From positions 1-39,470 of the forward strand of contig BBSL01000079.1 in NCBI GenBank assembly GCA_001319865.1: a stretch of 39,470 bases of DNA. The letters are read 5' to 3'. The stretch comes from Burkholderia sp. E7m39. Its GTDB lineage: Bacteria; Pseudomonadota; Gammaproteobacteria; Burkholderiales; Burkholderiaceae. Shown here piece after piece: positions 1 through 7,984 of this stretch (position 1 is the first letter of the stretch; every line of letters begins with the position of its first letter). The notes under the pieces are model-generated. The model was not told where the DNA came from, did not search any database, and worked only from the letters and a program-made list of their open reading frames with translations. Both the position numbers and the translations under genes were made by a program.

Positions 1-30
1 TGGATTCATACTGCAACTCCTTTTCTTGGA

Positions 31-2124
31 TCAGAGCGTTTTGGATGCTGCACTCGCTCGCGCCGCTGTTGCGCGGTCAGTGAGTCGATCCCATCTGCTG
101 CTGTGCTTCACAGGCAGGTGGGAATCCGGGACTTCATAGAGGAACGCATAATCGTTGTAGGCGTGTCGTTTGACAAGGCCGTATTCGACCCACCGGGTGA
201 GTGTTGCTTCGTGGATGCCGAGTCGAGCTGCAGCCTCGAGTTTTGTCAGCATGCCGCGGTCGCGCAGTCTGTCGCGGCGGGATGGAAGTCCGTATCGCTG
301 TGCGATGTATGAGACGCGCAGCGCGTCGAACCGAATGTTCGCCTTACCTGGACGGACACAACCGCCGGGACGGATGCCCCGATCATTAAGGAGCTGCGCA
401 ACCTGAGAGCATGTATGGTCATCGAGAAGCTTGTCGATGAGCTCGAGGACCTCTGGCTGGGTTTTGACCTGTTGTGCAGATGTTTTGGGATTCTGCGCCG
501 TGAGCGTTTCAGTCTTGCCGGCCTTGAAGCGGACGTGAATCTTCGTTGTCCATTCGCCTGGAAGTTTGAGCAGTGTGACGTCCTCGACGATGTAGGCTAG
601 CAGCCGCTTTCGCTCTCGATTCGCCAGCGATGGATCACGCCAAAGAGTTTTGAAGTCCGCTGTCATTGCGATGAGCCGGTCGCGGATCGCGTCGTCGAGT
701 ATGAGACGCTCCTGCTTCTGGCTACGCTCCCTTTGTTCTCTCGCGTCGGCTAATATGCGCAGCTTGTCGTTCCATTCGTGCTCGAGTGTGTCGGCGACCA
801 GTCGGTTACCTGGGTCGACCAGCATGAATCGCCGTTGCGCAAGATCTGCATCGAACTGGGCGCGTTCGATAGCGCGCAAGCGTAATCGGTCGGCTTCACC
901 GTGACGCGCTTCGATTTCCCTGCGTATCTCCCATGCCAACTCAACGGCAGCGGGAGTCATCGACGCGACGACCAGTGCACCAACGGCTTCATCGATCGGT
1001 GCTCCGGCGATCGACTGGCAGGTAGGTTCTCCATGAGCACCTTGTGCTCGGTCGCAGACATACCAGGCTTCCTGTCGTCCACGTCGCGTAGCGTATCGGA
1101 GCCGGAGGTGCCGGCCACAACGTCCGCAGACGGCGCGGCCCTGCAGTAGAGCAGCTCCCTCGCGAGGTGGCGACGATCGCGCAACTTTGTACCCACGACC
1201 ATTCGTCTCCAGAACCGTAAGGTTCTGCTGGAACTGCTCCCACGTAATGTAACCAGGATGGGCGTCCGGGATACAGGCAAGCCAGTCATTGCGATCACGC
1301 TTTCTCGGCACTTTCCGCCCGTCTGCGAGTTTGCGATAGTGCCTCCGGCCGTAGGCGTAAGCGCCTGCGTAGCGCGGATTGTTCAACATGCGAAGTGCCG
1401 TCGACGCGGTGAGGTGCTGGAAGACCAGGAACTTCGCGTTGCGCATACGGGATGGAAACAGGAGGCCTTCCTTCTTGAAGACCTTGACAGTCTGGCTGGC
1501 AGAGCCGACTCGCAAGAACGTCTCAAAGAAGTATGTGATGGTCTCTCTGACCTGGGAATCTGGGTCAAGCACTACGTTACCAAGGTCGTCATATACGAAG
1601 CCGGTGGGTAGCAGGCACCGATACTCGCCTCGATTCACCTTGTTCAGAATGCCGCCTCGGAGTCGTGCTTTGAGAACATGGAGTTCGGCTTCACTCATTG
1701 TTCCCTTGAGCCCAAGCAGGAGCCGGTCATTGAAGCTTGCTGGATCGTATATCCCGTCCTCGTCGAGAATCAGCGTATCAGCAAGCGCGCAGATTTCCAG
1801 AAGCCGATGCCAGTCAGCATTGTTTCGGGCCAGGCGCGACACCTCCAGGCCCATGACGATGCCTGCGCGGCCCATGCCCACGTCAGTGACCAATCGTTGA
1901 AACCCCTCCCGCCAGGACGCCGATGCCCCCGACTCCCCTTGGTCGCTATCGATCGTGACGATCTGCTCATCACGCCAGCCGAGCGCCGTCGCGCGTCCAC
2001 GCAGGGCATATTGACGCTTTGTGCTCTCGACGTTCTCGAGGACTTGCCGCATCGACGACTGCCGGACGTAGAGGTAAGCGCTCCGTTCGAGGTGGTGAGG
2101 TTGAACTTTAAGGGACGCGTTCAC
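31..2124 (-). CDS. Large serine recombinase (resolvase/invertase family)
   Basis: A 697-residue site-specific recombinase that would break and rejoin DNA through a serine-phosphate link. The N-terminal catalytic domain has the Y-x-R-x-S motif (Tyr19, Arg21, nucleophile Ser23) and the conserved SRLARN segment near residue 97. A recombinase domain follows. A zinc beta-ribbon (CGRCGR near residue 330, later Cys pair near 350-365) and a charged helical stretch come after that, and the C-terminus holds a MerR-like HTH (LGIHEATLTRWVEYGLV). The start is a GTG whose bases overlap the TGA of the upstream small gene (GTGA overlap), so translation is probably coupled. It is the last gene of a four-gene minus-strand cassette. 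Attachment sites were not identified because the left end lies outside the window. Confidence 0.9.
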   Translation of the reverse strand: MNASLKVQPHHLERSAYLYVRQSSMRQVLENVESTKRQYALRGRATALGWRDEQIVTIDSDQGESGASASWREGFQRLVTDVGMGRAGIVMGLEVSRLARNNADWHRLLEICALADTLILDEDGIYDPASFNDRLLLGLKGTMSEAELHVLKARLRGGILNKVNRGEYRCLLPTGFVYDDLGNVVLDPDSQVRETITYFFETFLRVGSASQTVKVFKKEGLLFPSRMRNAKFLVFQHLTASTALRMLNNPRYAGAYAYGRRHYRKLADGRKVPRKRDRNDWLACIPDAHPGYITWEQFQQNLTVLETNGRGYKVARSSPPREGAALLQGRAVCGRCGRHLRLRYATRRGRQEAWYVCDRAQGAHGEPTCQSIAGAPIDEAVGALVVASMTPAAVELAWEIRREIEARHGEADRLRLRAIERAQFDADLAQRRFMLVDPGNRLVADTLEHEWNDKLRILADAREQRERSQKQERLILDDAIRDRLIAMTADFKTLWRDPSLANRERKRLLAYIVEDVTLLKLPGEWTTKIHVRFKAGKTETLTAQNPKTSAQQVKTQPEVLELIDKLLDDHTCSQVAQLLNDRGIRPGGCVRPGKANIRFDALRVSYIAQRYGLPSRRDRLRDRGMLTKLEAAARLGIHEATLTRWVEYGLVKRHAYNDYAFLYEVPDSHLPVKHSSRWDRLTDRATAARASAASKTL

Positions 2125-2384
2125 GGTGATCTCCGCTCATTGACCGCCACAGCCATGCCTGCGAGCACGTAGATAAAGCCTTGACGCTCGATGGGCTGAG
2201 CGTTCGACGATGACCGAGTTACATTTGGTTCGGGCGGTGCACGCTCCGGAACCATCATGCGTGCCCACGCCCACATCCCTCGCGCAAGGAAGACGCTGAG
2301 TCCGCGCCTGGCTTCTATAGGCAAGGCGTGGCCAAGAGCGGCAGAACGCATCACCTCATATTGCGCGGTGATCGGCGCCGACAC
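2121..2384 (-). CDS. Small accessory protein of the recombinase cassette
   Basis: An 87-residue protein of unknown function with a GTG start. It lies 26 bases downstream of the HTH gene and overlaps the recombinase start by four bases, so the three genes look like one transcript. The C-terminal part (GFIYVLAGMAVAV) is hydrophobic and helical. From memory, small proteins with a similar hydrophobic end sit just upstream of large serine recombinases in other proteobacteria. No catalytic motif is visible. Its main support is its position and the stop/start overlap; the sequence alone would not establish it as a gene. Confidence 0.55.
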   Translation of the reverse strand: MSAPITAQYEVMRSAALGHALPIEARRGLSVFLARGMWAWARMMVPERAPPEPNVTRSSSNAQPIERQGFIYVLAGMAVAVNERRSP

Positions 2385-2410
2385 GACCGACGGCCAGGCA
2401 CTGCATCCCG

Positions 2411-2896
2411 CTATTCCACCGTTTTTTTTACACCGAACGCTCGCTCGATCGTTCTCGGGTGTACATCCAGACCAAATTCTTTGCGAACCAGCTTTGCCAG
2501 TTCGCGCGCCCGAAGTGGCTCTCCCGGCGTGTGTTGTAACTTGAGGAACGCCAACACCTCGCCCTGGATCTTATGCGGACCGTGCGGCCCTCGTTTCCTC
2601 GGAACCAGCCCTGCGATTCCTCCTTGCTCGAAGTCCGCCCGCGCCTGATAGAAGGTTGGCCGCGAAACACCATATTCGTCGGAGATCTGCGTTATGGAGG
2701 CCTTCTCAACAGAAACGCGACGCAACATCTCATACTTGACCTGCACAGCGTCATGGGGATCGAAGAATCCACCCTCCTGGAACTTGGCATCGAGAACGTT
2801 CGACGGCGTTAGATTCAACGTACCGTCCTCCGCGAGGACATCCGTCTTCGAGCGCTTGCGTTCATTGGGCGGCACATTCACTCCAAATGGTTGCAT
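2411..2896 (-). CDS. HTH DNA-binding protein of the recombinase cassette
   Basis: A 161-residue protein with a transposase-like helix-turn-helix in the middle (residues about 66-80, ITQISDEYGVSRPTFYQARA) followed by a linker (GLVPRKRGPHGPHKI). A second winged or homeodomain-like segment (LAKLVRKEFGLDVHPRTIERAF) lies near the C-terminus. Such HTH proteins travel with large serine recombinases and probably act as a repressor or recombination directionality factor; that role is inferred. The ATG at 2896 is only a few bases downstream of the predicted transcription start, so the message may be almost leaderless. It is the first complete gene of the cassette. Confidence 0.8.
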   Translation of the reverse strand: MQPFGVNVPPNERKRSKTDVLAEDGTLNLTPSNVLDAKFQEGGFFDPHDAVQVKYEMLRRVSVEKASITQISDEYGVSRPTFYQARADFEQGGIAGLVPRKRGPHGPHKIQGEVLAFLKLQHTPGEPLRARELAKLVRKEFGLDVHPRTIERAFGVKKTVE

Positions 2897-2908
2897 TTCA
2901 CTGTAATT

Positions 2909-2937
2909 AAATTATGCCGCAACACAGGCTTTGTCAA
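2909..2937 (-). promoter_or_regulatory. Sigma-70 promoter of the recombinase cassette
   Basis: On the minus strand a perfect -35 box TTGACA (2932-2937) is followed after exactly 17 bases by TAATTT (2909-2914). Transcription would start about 6-8 bases before the ATG at 2896. TAATTAA-type AT-rich motifs overlap the -10 region. Confidence 0.7.
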
Positions 2938-3000
2938 GCTCTACGATGTTCAGGTTTCAACACGAACGAAGCTACAACTTCCATATAACAAGTATCTTCT

Positions 3001-3021
3001 TTTAATTAAGCGGCGTTAATT
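3001..3021. repeat. AT-rich palindromic motifs upstream of the HTH gene
   Basis: Two copies of TTAATTA(A) flank GCGGCG at 3001-3021. A third TAATTAA overlaps the HTH-gene promoter at 2904-2910. A TGCCGCA motif also occurs in opposite orientations near 2915-2922 and 3032-3039. The arrangement suggests operator sites for the HTH protein or a recombinase binding region; this is inference from position. Confidence 0.3.
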
Positions 3022-3053
3022 ACCTTACATCTGCGGCAAAAATCCCTTTACGG

Positions 3054-3367
3054 TCAAGTACCGCTCCCGACACGCCTGTACGAAAGGCGTCTCACGAGTA
3101 GCGCAAGCTCCATCAAGTCGTTGACCGTGAACAACGCGCGTTCTCGTCCCATAGAGATTTCGGGATCAGGCTCGCTCATATCGGTCCACTTCGGAGGAAC
3201 GGAGCAATAACTCTTGTCGTCGATGCGCAGCAGGAGACGTCGGCCAGACCGGTTATAGCGCTCACCGACACAAAGAAGTTGCTGTCCGCTGAACGGGTGG
3301 AACGGGTGAGTGATACGGACAAGATGTTCTGTGGCAGCCCCAGAGCCCGCATTTGGAGGTATGTTAC
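3054..3367 (-). pseudogene. DUF5372-family protein, 5'-truncated by IS66 debris
   Basis: Minus-strand reading frame ending at the TGA at 3054-3056. It contains the DUF5372-type signature ITHPFHPFSGQ, followed by L-C-V-G-E-R-Y, CSVPPKWTDM and a C-terminal helix (LFTVNDLMELALLVRRL). DUF5372 proteins are small proteins that, from memory, regularly precede a serine recombinase in mobile cassettes. No start codon is found in frame before the junction with the decayed IS66 sequence at about 3362-3370, so the N-terminus has been lost. It is co-oriented with the HTH, accessory and recombinase genes and is probably the original first gene of that cassette. Confidence 0.7.
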
Positions 3368-3370
3368 AAG

Positions 3371-3520
3371 CGGCTTGAGGCCAGCGACCGTTTCGTGTGG
3401 CCCGACAGCGACACGGCGGTGGTAGCCTTGAGCGTCGAGCTGCTCCACTGGCTCATCGACGGTGCCGACATCGCGGCAATCCAGCGCCATCCCAGGCGCA
3501 ACTATCTGCGCGTGAGCTGA
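3371..3520 (+). pseudogene. tnpB: IS66 TnpB (Orf2) C-terminal fragment
   Basis: Fifty codons ending in a TGA encode the C-terminal part of the IS66 Orf2 accessory protein (RLEASDRFVWPDSD through HPRRNYLRVS). They match the same region of the intact inner copy (RLEGHDRFAWPSD through HPKRYYARVS). The first two thirds of the gene are absent because the sequence switches at about 3362-3370 to the DUF5372 cassette. Confidence 0.85.
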
Positions 3521-3550
3521 ACACACGGCCGGCATGTCGGTCAAAGCAGC

Positions 3551-4423
3551 ATGCCGATCAACGTCACCATCGATGCCGACGAACTGAAGGCGCTGCTCGC
3601 AATGCGCGAGCAGCACGACGCGCTTCAGCGTGAGCGTGACGAATTGCAAAGCACACTGCGCCTGGTGACGGCCGAACGTGACCTCGCCGAAGAACGGCTG
3701 CGCGCCTTCCGGCGCGAGCTGTTCGGCGCGAAGAGCGAAGCGCGCGATTCCGACCAGCTCGGCTTGTTCAACGAAGCCGAAGTGCTCGGCGCAAACGCGA
3801 CACCCGCACAGGAAGACACGCCCGGAACGAAGGTTGCCGCGCACACGCGCAACAAACGCGGCCGCAAGCCGCTCGATCCGGCCCTGCCGCGCGACATCCA
3901 CCGTCACGAATTGCCTGAGGCCGAACGGTTCTGCGCCAACGATGGCCATGCGCTGGTCGAGATCGGCGTGGAGATCAGCGAGCAACTGAACGTGATACCG
4001 GAGCAGATTCGGGTCACCCAGCATCAGCGCGTCAAGTACGCATGCCCGTGCTGCGACCTGGGCATCAAGGTTACGCCGGCGCCCGTGCGCATCATCCCGC
4101 GAGGGCTGCTCAGCGAATCGGCACTCGCGTGGATCGCCACCGGAAAGTATCAGTTCGGCATGCCGCTGTACCGGCAAGCTGGCCTGCTGCGGCGCTTCGG
4201 CGGCGACATCTCGTCGAACACGTTGGCGGCAAGTATGGTGCGCGTGGGCCTCGCGACGCAGCCGGTGATCAACCTGATGCGTGATGCGCTGCTCGATGCG
4301 GACCTGATCTACTGCGACGAAACGACATTCCAGGTCCTGAAGGAAGAAGGCCGCCAGCCTCAGACCAAGAGTTATCTCTGGGCGCAGATGACGGACTCTG
4401 ACACACCCGTGCGCGTGTTCACC
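3551..4423 (+). pseudogene. tnpC: IS66 TnpC transposase, 5' portion (disrupted)
   Basis: First 291 codons of an IS66 TnpC transposase, closely related to the inner copy (MPINVTIDADELKALL against MPINVTITAEELKELL). It has the N-terminal coiled coil, the zinc-binding segment (KYACPCCDLGIKV) and the first catalytic region (LIYCDETTFQVLKE). The inner IS66 element entered directly after the codon at 4421-4423. Reading on into that element adds only four residues before a stop. Joining this part to 7007-7711, with one copy of the 8-bp duplication, restores a 525-residue transposase, almost the length of the intact 526-residue copy. Confidence 0.9.
4416..4423. repeat. Left 8-bp target site duplication (TGTTCACC)
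   Basis: TGTTCACC lies directly before the left end of the inner IS66 element and recurs at 6999-7006 directly after its right end. Eight base pairs is the usual duplication length for IS66. Confidence 0.95.
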
Positions 4424-4475
4424 GTAAGCGGTCAATAAAAGACGTCCTTCCATCTAGGGGCAGAGGTCAGAAGCT

Positions 4476-4495
4476 AGGTGTCCACGTGGACACCT
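4476..4495. repeat. Perfect 20-bp palindrome in the IS66 leader
   Basis: The leader between the left inverted repeat and tnpA contains a perfect palindrome centred on CCACGTGG at 4482-4489, with arms AGGTGT and ACACCT. It could form a hairpin in the transcript or bind a dimeric protein, and so limit transposase expression. The function is inferred. Confidence 0.6.
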
Positions 4496-4508
4496 GCACG
4501 CTGACCTG

Positions 4509-5006
4509 ATGACAGAGAACAAAGACCTCAAGAGCCGCCTGGTGATAGGCGCGAAACGCGACGGCCGTCGCGAGTATGACGAAGCCGCACGCGACGAGCT
4601 GGTCAGGATGTGCCTGAAGCCGGGCGTGTCTATCGCGCGCACGGCCATGGAACATGACGTAAATCCGAACCAGCTTCGCAAGTGGATCACTCGTTATCGT
4701 CAGCAGCGAATGGCGCAGGCTCAGCAGAACTTGGCATCAGGCGTCACGGACAGCACGCTGATCGATACTCCGACACCGGTGCGCCCAAGCGTGGCGCCGG
4801 CATTCATTCCAGTTGTCACCGCACCATTGGCACCGCCCGCTGTGACTCAAGAGCCGTCGCCGCCCCTGCCGCCGATGGTCGTCGCACTTCATGTGCGGCT
4901 GCCGAATGGTGTCGAATTCGAGCTCGGCAACGCGAGTCTCGAAGAGCTGGCGACGATCGTCCAGATGCTGGGGAGGCTACCGTGTTCCGGTTCGACGATG
5001 GGCTGA
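4509..5006 (+). CDS. tnpA: IS66 family accessory protein TnpA (Orf1)
   Basis: A 165-residue IS66 Orf1 protein. The N-terminal half is a transposase_8-like helix-turn-helix (residues about 22-60: REYDEAARDELVRMCL, then GVSIARTAMEHDVNPNQLRKW) that would bind element DNA. A proline-rich linker follows, then a C-terminal segment (LHVRLPNGVEFELG) typical of this family. It starts at an ATG 85 bases inside the left end and overlaps tnpB by 25 bases. The inner element supplies all three IS66 proteins, so it could be autonomous. Confidence 0.93.
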   Translation: MTENKDLKSRLVIGAKRDGRREYDEAARDELVRMCLKPGVSIARTAMEHDVNPNQLRKWITRYRQQRMAQAQQNLASGVTDSTLIDTPTPVRPSVAPAFIPVVTAPLAPPAVTQEPSPPLPPMVVALHVRLPNGVEFELGNASLEELATIVQMLGRLPCSGSTMG

Positions 5007-5335
5007 AGGTGTACGTTCATCGCGATCCCGTTGACTTCCGGATGGGCATCAACGGTTTGTCGATCCTCGTCGAGCAGGCGATGTCGCTAAACCCGCTGGA
5101 CGAAGCCTTGTATGTGTTCGGCAACCGACGTCACGATCGTATCAAGATCATTGCCTGGGATGGCAATGGGTTCTGGCTTCTTCTGAAGCGGCTCGAAGGT
5201 CATGATCGCTTTGCGTGGCCCAGCGATGCGGCCGTCGTGACGCTGAGCACTGAACAATTACGCTGGCTTCTACAGGGCGTCGACCTCGCCGCCATCAAGA
5301 AGCACCCAAAGCGATATTACGCCCGTGTGAGCTGA
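4982..5335 (+). CDS. tnpB: IS66 family accessory protein TnpB (Orf2)
   Basis: A protein of exactly 117 residues, the usual IS66 Orf2 length. It starts at the GTG at 4982, preceded by a strong GGGAGG Shine-Dalgarno inside the end of tnpA. The family hallmark run is clear: FRFDDGLKVYVHRDPVDFRM, then GINGLSILVEQ, YVFGNRR, IKIIAWDGNGFWLL and KRLEGHDRFAWP. The biochemical role of Orf2 is poorly defined but it is needed for IS66 transposition. It overlaps tnpA by 25 bases and is 31 bases from tnpC, consistent with coupled translation. Confidence 0.93.
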   Translation: MFRFDDGLKVYVHRDPVDFRMGINGLSILVEQAMSLNPLDEALYVFGNRRHDRIKIIAWDGNGFWLLLKRLEGHDRFAWPSDAAVVTLSTEQLRWLLQGVDLAAIKKHPKRYYARVS

Positions 5336-5366
5336 ACGCCGACGCAGCATGCCTGTCTAACCGGCC

Positions 5367-6947
5367 ATGCCGATCAATGTCACGATCACTGCCGAGGAAC
5401 TGAAGGAGTTGCTCGCCGCACGCGACGCACTAGGTGCCGTTCAGCAGGAGCGTGACGAACTGCGCGGCACACTACGGCTGGTGACAGCGGAGCGGGATCT
5501 GGCGGAAGAGCGGTTGCGAGCGTACAAGCGCGAACTGTTTGGCGCGTCTAGCGAATCGCGCGAATCGGACCAGCTTGGTCTGTTCAATGAAGCCGAAGCG
5601 CTCGCGGTCTCCGGCGGACAGCCCGCGCAGGAAGATACGGCAGATACGGCGGTGTCTGCCCACACACGCAAGAAGCGCGGCCGCAAGCCGCTCGATCCGC
5701 GCCTGCCACGCGAGGTTGTCCGGCACGAGCTGCCCGAGTCCGAGCGCTTCTGTGGTCACGATGGCCACGCGCTCGTGGAAATCGGCGTTGAGACCAGCGA
5801 GCAGCTCGACGTGATTCCAGAGCAGATCCGCGTGATCCAGCATCAACGCGTCAAGTACGCGTGCCCGTGTTGCGATCTCGGGATCAAGGTGACGCCGCCA
5901 CCACCGAGAATCATTCCGCGCGGCCTGTTTACCGAATCGGCGCTGGCGTGGATCATCACCGGCAAATACCAGTTCGGCATGCCAATCTATCGTCAGGCAG
6001 GGCTCTTGCGACGCTTCGGCGGCGACATCTCGTCGAACACGGTTGCCATCAGCGTTGTGCGGGTTGGGCTTGCGACGCAGCCGGTGATCAACCTGATGCG
6101 CGAGACGTTGCTCGAAGCGGATCTGATCTATGGCGACGAGACGACTTTCCAGGTGCTCAAGGAGCCTGGGCGCCGACCGCAAACAAAGAGCTACGTCTGG
6201 GCGCAAATGAACGGCTCAGGACCACCCATTCGATTGTTCACTTACACGCCCGGGCGCGGAGCAAAACACGCCGCGCAACTCTACGTCGGCGTCAAACCAG
6301 GCGCTGCGTTGATGACCGATGGATATGAGCTGTATAGCGGCATCGCGCACGACCATCAGCTCGTCCATCTTGGTTGTTGGGCTCATTCAAGGCGCGCGTT
6401 CGTCAAGGCGGAGGATACGGTGCCGAAAGCCGCTCGCACTCCGGACCTGCTGTCAACGCGCTTCATCAACCTCATCGGCAAGCTGTTCGCGGCTGAGTCG
6501 CGAAGTGCGAAGTGGAGCGCCGCTCGCCGGCTGCGATTACGCCGCCGTTATAGCGCCCGCGTGCTCGCCGTCATCGAGCAACTGTTGATTGAGCATCTGC
6601 CTGCCGTCGTGCCGGGTAGCATGCTGGGAAAAGCGCTGCAATATCTGAATCGGCAGTGGCACAAGCTCAGCCGCTACATTGAGAACGGCGACTATCCAAT
6701 CTCGAACAACGCCTGTGAAAACGAGATCAGGCCGTTCGTCGTTGCACGCAAGGGCTTCCTGTTTGCCGATACGGTTGCCGGCGCACATGCGAGCGCGAAT
6801 CTTTACTCACTGGTCCAGTCGGCAAGAGCCAACAGTATCGATCCGTATCGATACCTCACGTGGCTACTCCGAGGCCTGCCGCTAGCGCAGACCGTCGACG
6901 ACTACGCCGCGCTTCTTCCTTGGAATATGCCCGCCGAAGTGCGGTAA
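5367..6947 (+). CDS. tnpC: IS66 family transposase TnpC (Orf3)
   Basis: A 526-residue DDE transposase of full length. An N-terminal leucine/glutamate-rich coiled coil (residues 10-55) leads to a lysine/arginine linker (KKRGRKPLDP), a CPCC zinc-binding segment near residue 165, and the catalytic domain. Candidate acidic catalytic residues lie in LIYGDETTFQV (about 256), MTDGYELY (about 318) and NNACENEIRPF (about 450). The C-terminal IS66 tail (YRYLTWLLRGLP, LLPWNMP) is present. No internal stop or frameshift is seen. It is closely related to the interrupted copy around it. Confidence 0.95.
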   Translation: MPINVTITAEELKELLAARDALGAVQQERDELRGTLRLVTAERDLAEERLRAYKRELFGASSESRESDQLGLFNEAEALAVSGGQPAQEDTADTAVSAHTRKKRGRKPLDPRLPREVVRHELPESERFCGHDGHALVEIGVETSEQLDVIPEQIRVIQHQRVKYACPCCDLGIKVTPPPPRIIPRGLFTESALAWIITGKYQFGMPIYRQAGLLRRFGGDISSNTVAISVVRVGLATQPVINLMRETLLEADLIYGDETTFQVLKEPGRRPQTKSYVWAQMNGSGPPIRLFTYTPGRGAKHAAQLYVGVKPGAALMTDGYELYSGIAHDHQLVHLGCWAHSRRAFVKAEDTVPKAARTPDLLSTRFINLIGKLFAAESRSAKWSAARRLRLRRRYSARVLAVIEQLLIEHLPAVVPGSMLGKALQYLNRQWHKLSRYIENGDYPISNNACENEIRPFVVARKGFLFADTVAGAHASANLYSLVQSARANSIDPYRYLTWLLRGLPLAQTVDDYAALLPWNMPAEVR

Positions 6948-6998
6948 TTCATTGCCCAGTTCGACAACCCTGATGGGCGTCGTTAATTGACCGCATAC

Positions 6999-7006
6999 TG
7001 TTCACC
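6999..7006. repeat. Right 8-bp target site duplication (TGTTCACC)
   Basis: Second copy of the 8-bp sequence found at 4416-4423. It immediately follows the right inverted repeat of the inner IS66 element and restores the reading frame of the interrupted tnpC. Confidence 0.95.
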
Positions 7007-7711
7007 TATACGCCCGGTCGCGGCAGCAAGCTGGCAGACAAGCTGTTCGACGGCATTCGCGAAGGCGCAGTGCTGATGACCGACGGCTACGCCGCATACG
7101 ACGGTATCGCGCAGCGTCATCGGCTCGTCCATCTCGCATGCTGGACGCACGCAAGGAGGGGCTTTGTAAAGGCGGAAGACAACGTACCAAAGGCGGCGCG
7201 TACACCCGACATGCTGGCTACGCGTTTCATCAAATTGATCGGCAAACTGTTTGCCGCCGAGGCCCGCAGCGAAACGTGGGAAGCCCAACGACGGCAACGG
7301 CTGCGACGACGATACAGTGCGCGCGTGCTCGACGTCATTCACCGGCTGATGCTGCAGCACCTGCCCGGCGTTGTACCCGGCAGCCTGCTCGGCAAGGCGT
7401 TGAACTATATGCAAGGCCAATGGCCGAAGCTGGTCCGCTACATTGAGAACGGCGACTGGCCGGTCTCGAACAATCCTTGTGAGAACGCCATCAGGCCATT
7501 CTGCCTGGGACGCCGCGGCTGGTTGTTCGCCGACACCATCGGCGGTGCGAACGCCAGTGCAAACCTCTACTCGTTGGTCGAGACGTGCCGCGCTAACCGC
7601 ATCGATCCCTACCGCTATCTCCATTGGCTCTTCCAGAAACTTCCTCTCGCTACGACCGTCGAGGACTATGACGCGTTGTTGCCCTGGAAGATGCCCGCCG
7701 ACCTCCGCTGA
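7007..7711 (+). pseudogene. tnpC: IS66 TnpC transposase, 3' portion (disrupted)
   Basis: The 3' 235 codons, including the stop, of the interrupted outer transposase. They begin with YTPGRGSKLADKLFDG and contain the later catalytic-domain motifs (LMTDGYAAYDG, NNPCENAIRPF) and the typical C-terminus (YRYLHWLFQKLP, LLPWKMP). They are in frame with the 5' part at 3551-4423 once the inner element and one target duplication are removed. No translation start with a Shine-Dalgarno is apparent, so the fragment is not expected to be active. Confidence 0.9.
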
Positions 7712-7779
7712 GTTCGCCGCTGCCACACCTCAGAGTTTGACGCTACGACTCTGAGGGGCGTGAATTAAAGACCGCATAC

Positions 7780-7984
7780 GAACGAACGGCACGCGCCTGG
7801 AGCGCGCAGGACGCGGCGCACCACGGGTTTAAAGGATTGAGTTTGTGGGCGATGGCTGGCACTGTCTGTCGACAATTACTTCTGCCGACGGTAGTTCTAG
7901 TTGACGCCAGACATGGCAACCACGCCGCGCGTCCCCGACAGCCCCCCCAACCGTGAGCAGCACTTTGGCTCGCAACGCTATGTA
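7780..7984. other. Unassigned junction sequence between IS66 and IS256 remnants
   Basis: About 200 bases between the outer IS66 right end and the truncated IS256 transposase. One plus-strand frame is open for a stretch (HHGFKGLSLWAMAG and following), but it has no start context and I do not recognise it. It is probably a scrap of another element. Confidence 0.3.

Larger units (their letters stand above)
4424..6998 (+). mobile_element. Intact inner IS66-family insertion sequence (2575 bp)
   Basis: The left end GTAAGCGGTCAATAAAAGAC and the inverted right end GTATGCGGTCAATTAACGAC form imperfect terminal inverted repeats of about 24 bp. The element is flanked by 8-bp direct repeats and carries complete tnpA, tnpB and tnpC in the standard IS66 order. 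It is inserted into the tnpC of a related IS66 copy in the same orientation. All parts needed for transposition look intact. Confidence 0.95.
3368..7779 (+). mobile_element. Outer IS66-family element, decayed and interrupted
   Basis: Remnant of an IS66-family insertion sequence. It retains the 3' end of tnpB and a tnpC split by a nested IS66 element. Its right inverted repeat ends at 7779; read inward on the minus strand it begins GTATGCGGTCTTTAATTCAC, closely matching the ends of the inner element. The left end, tnpA and most of tnpB are missing at the junction with the DUF5372 fragment. Confidence 0.85.

Noticed and set aside
3176..4453. 425-codon minus-strand open frame over the disrupted tnpC
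   Set aside because: It is antisense to a clear IS66 transposase; its amino acids are a mirror of the GC-rich coding strand and show no domain.
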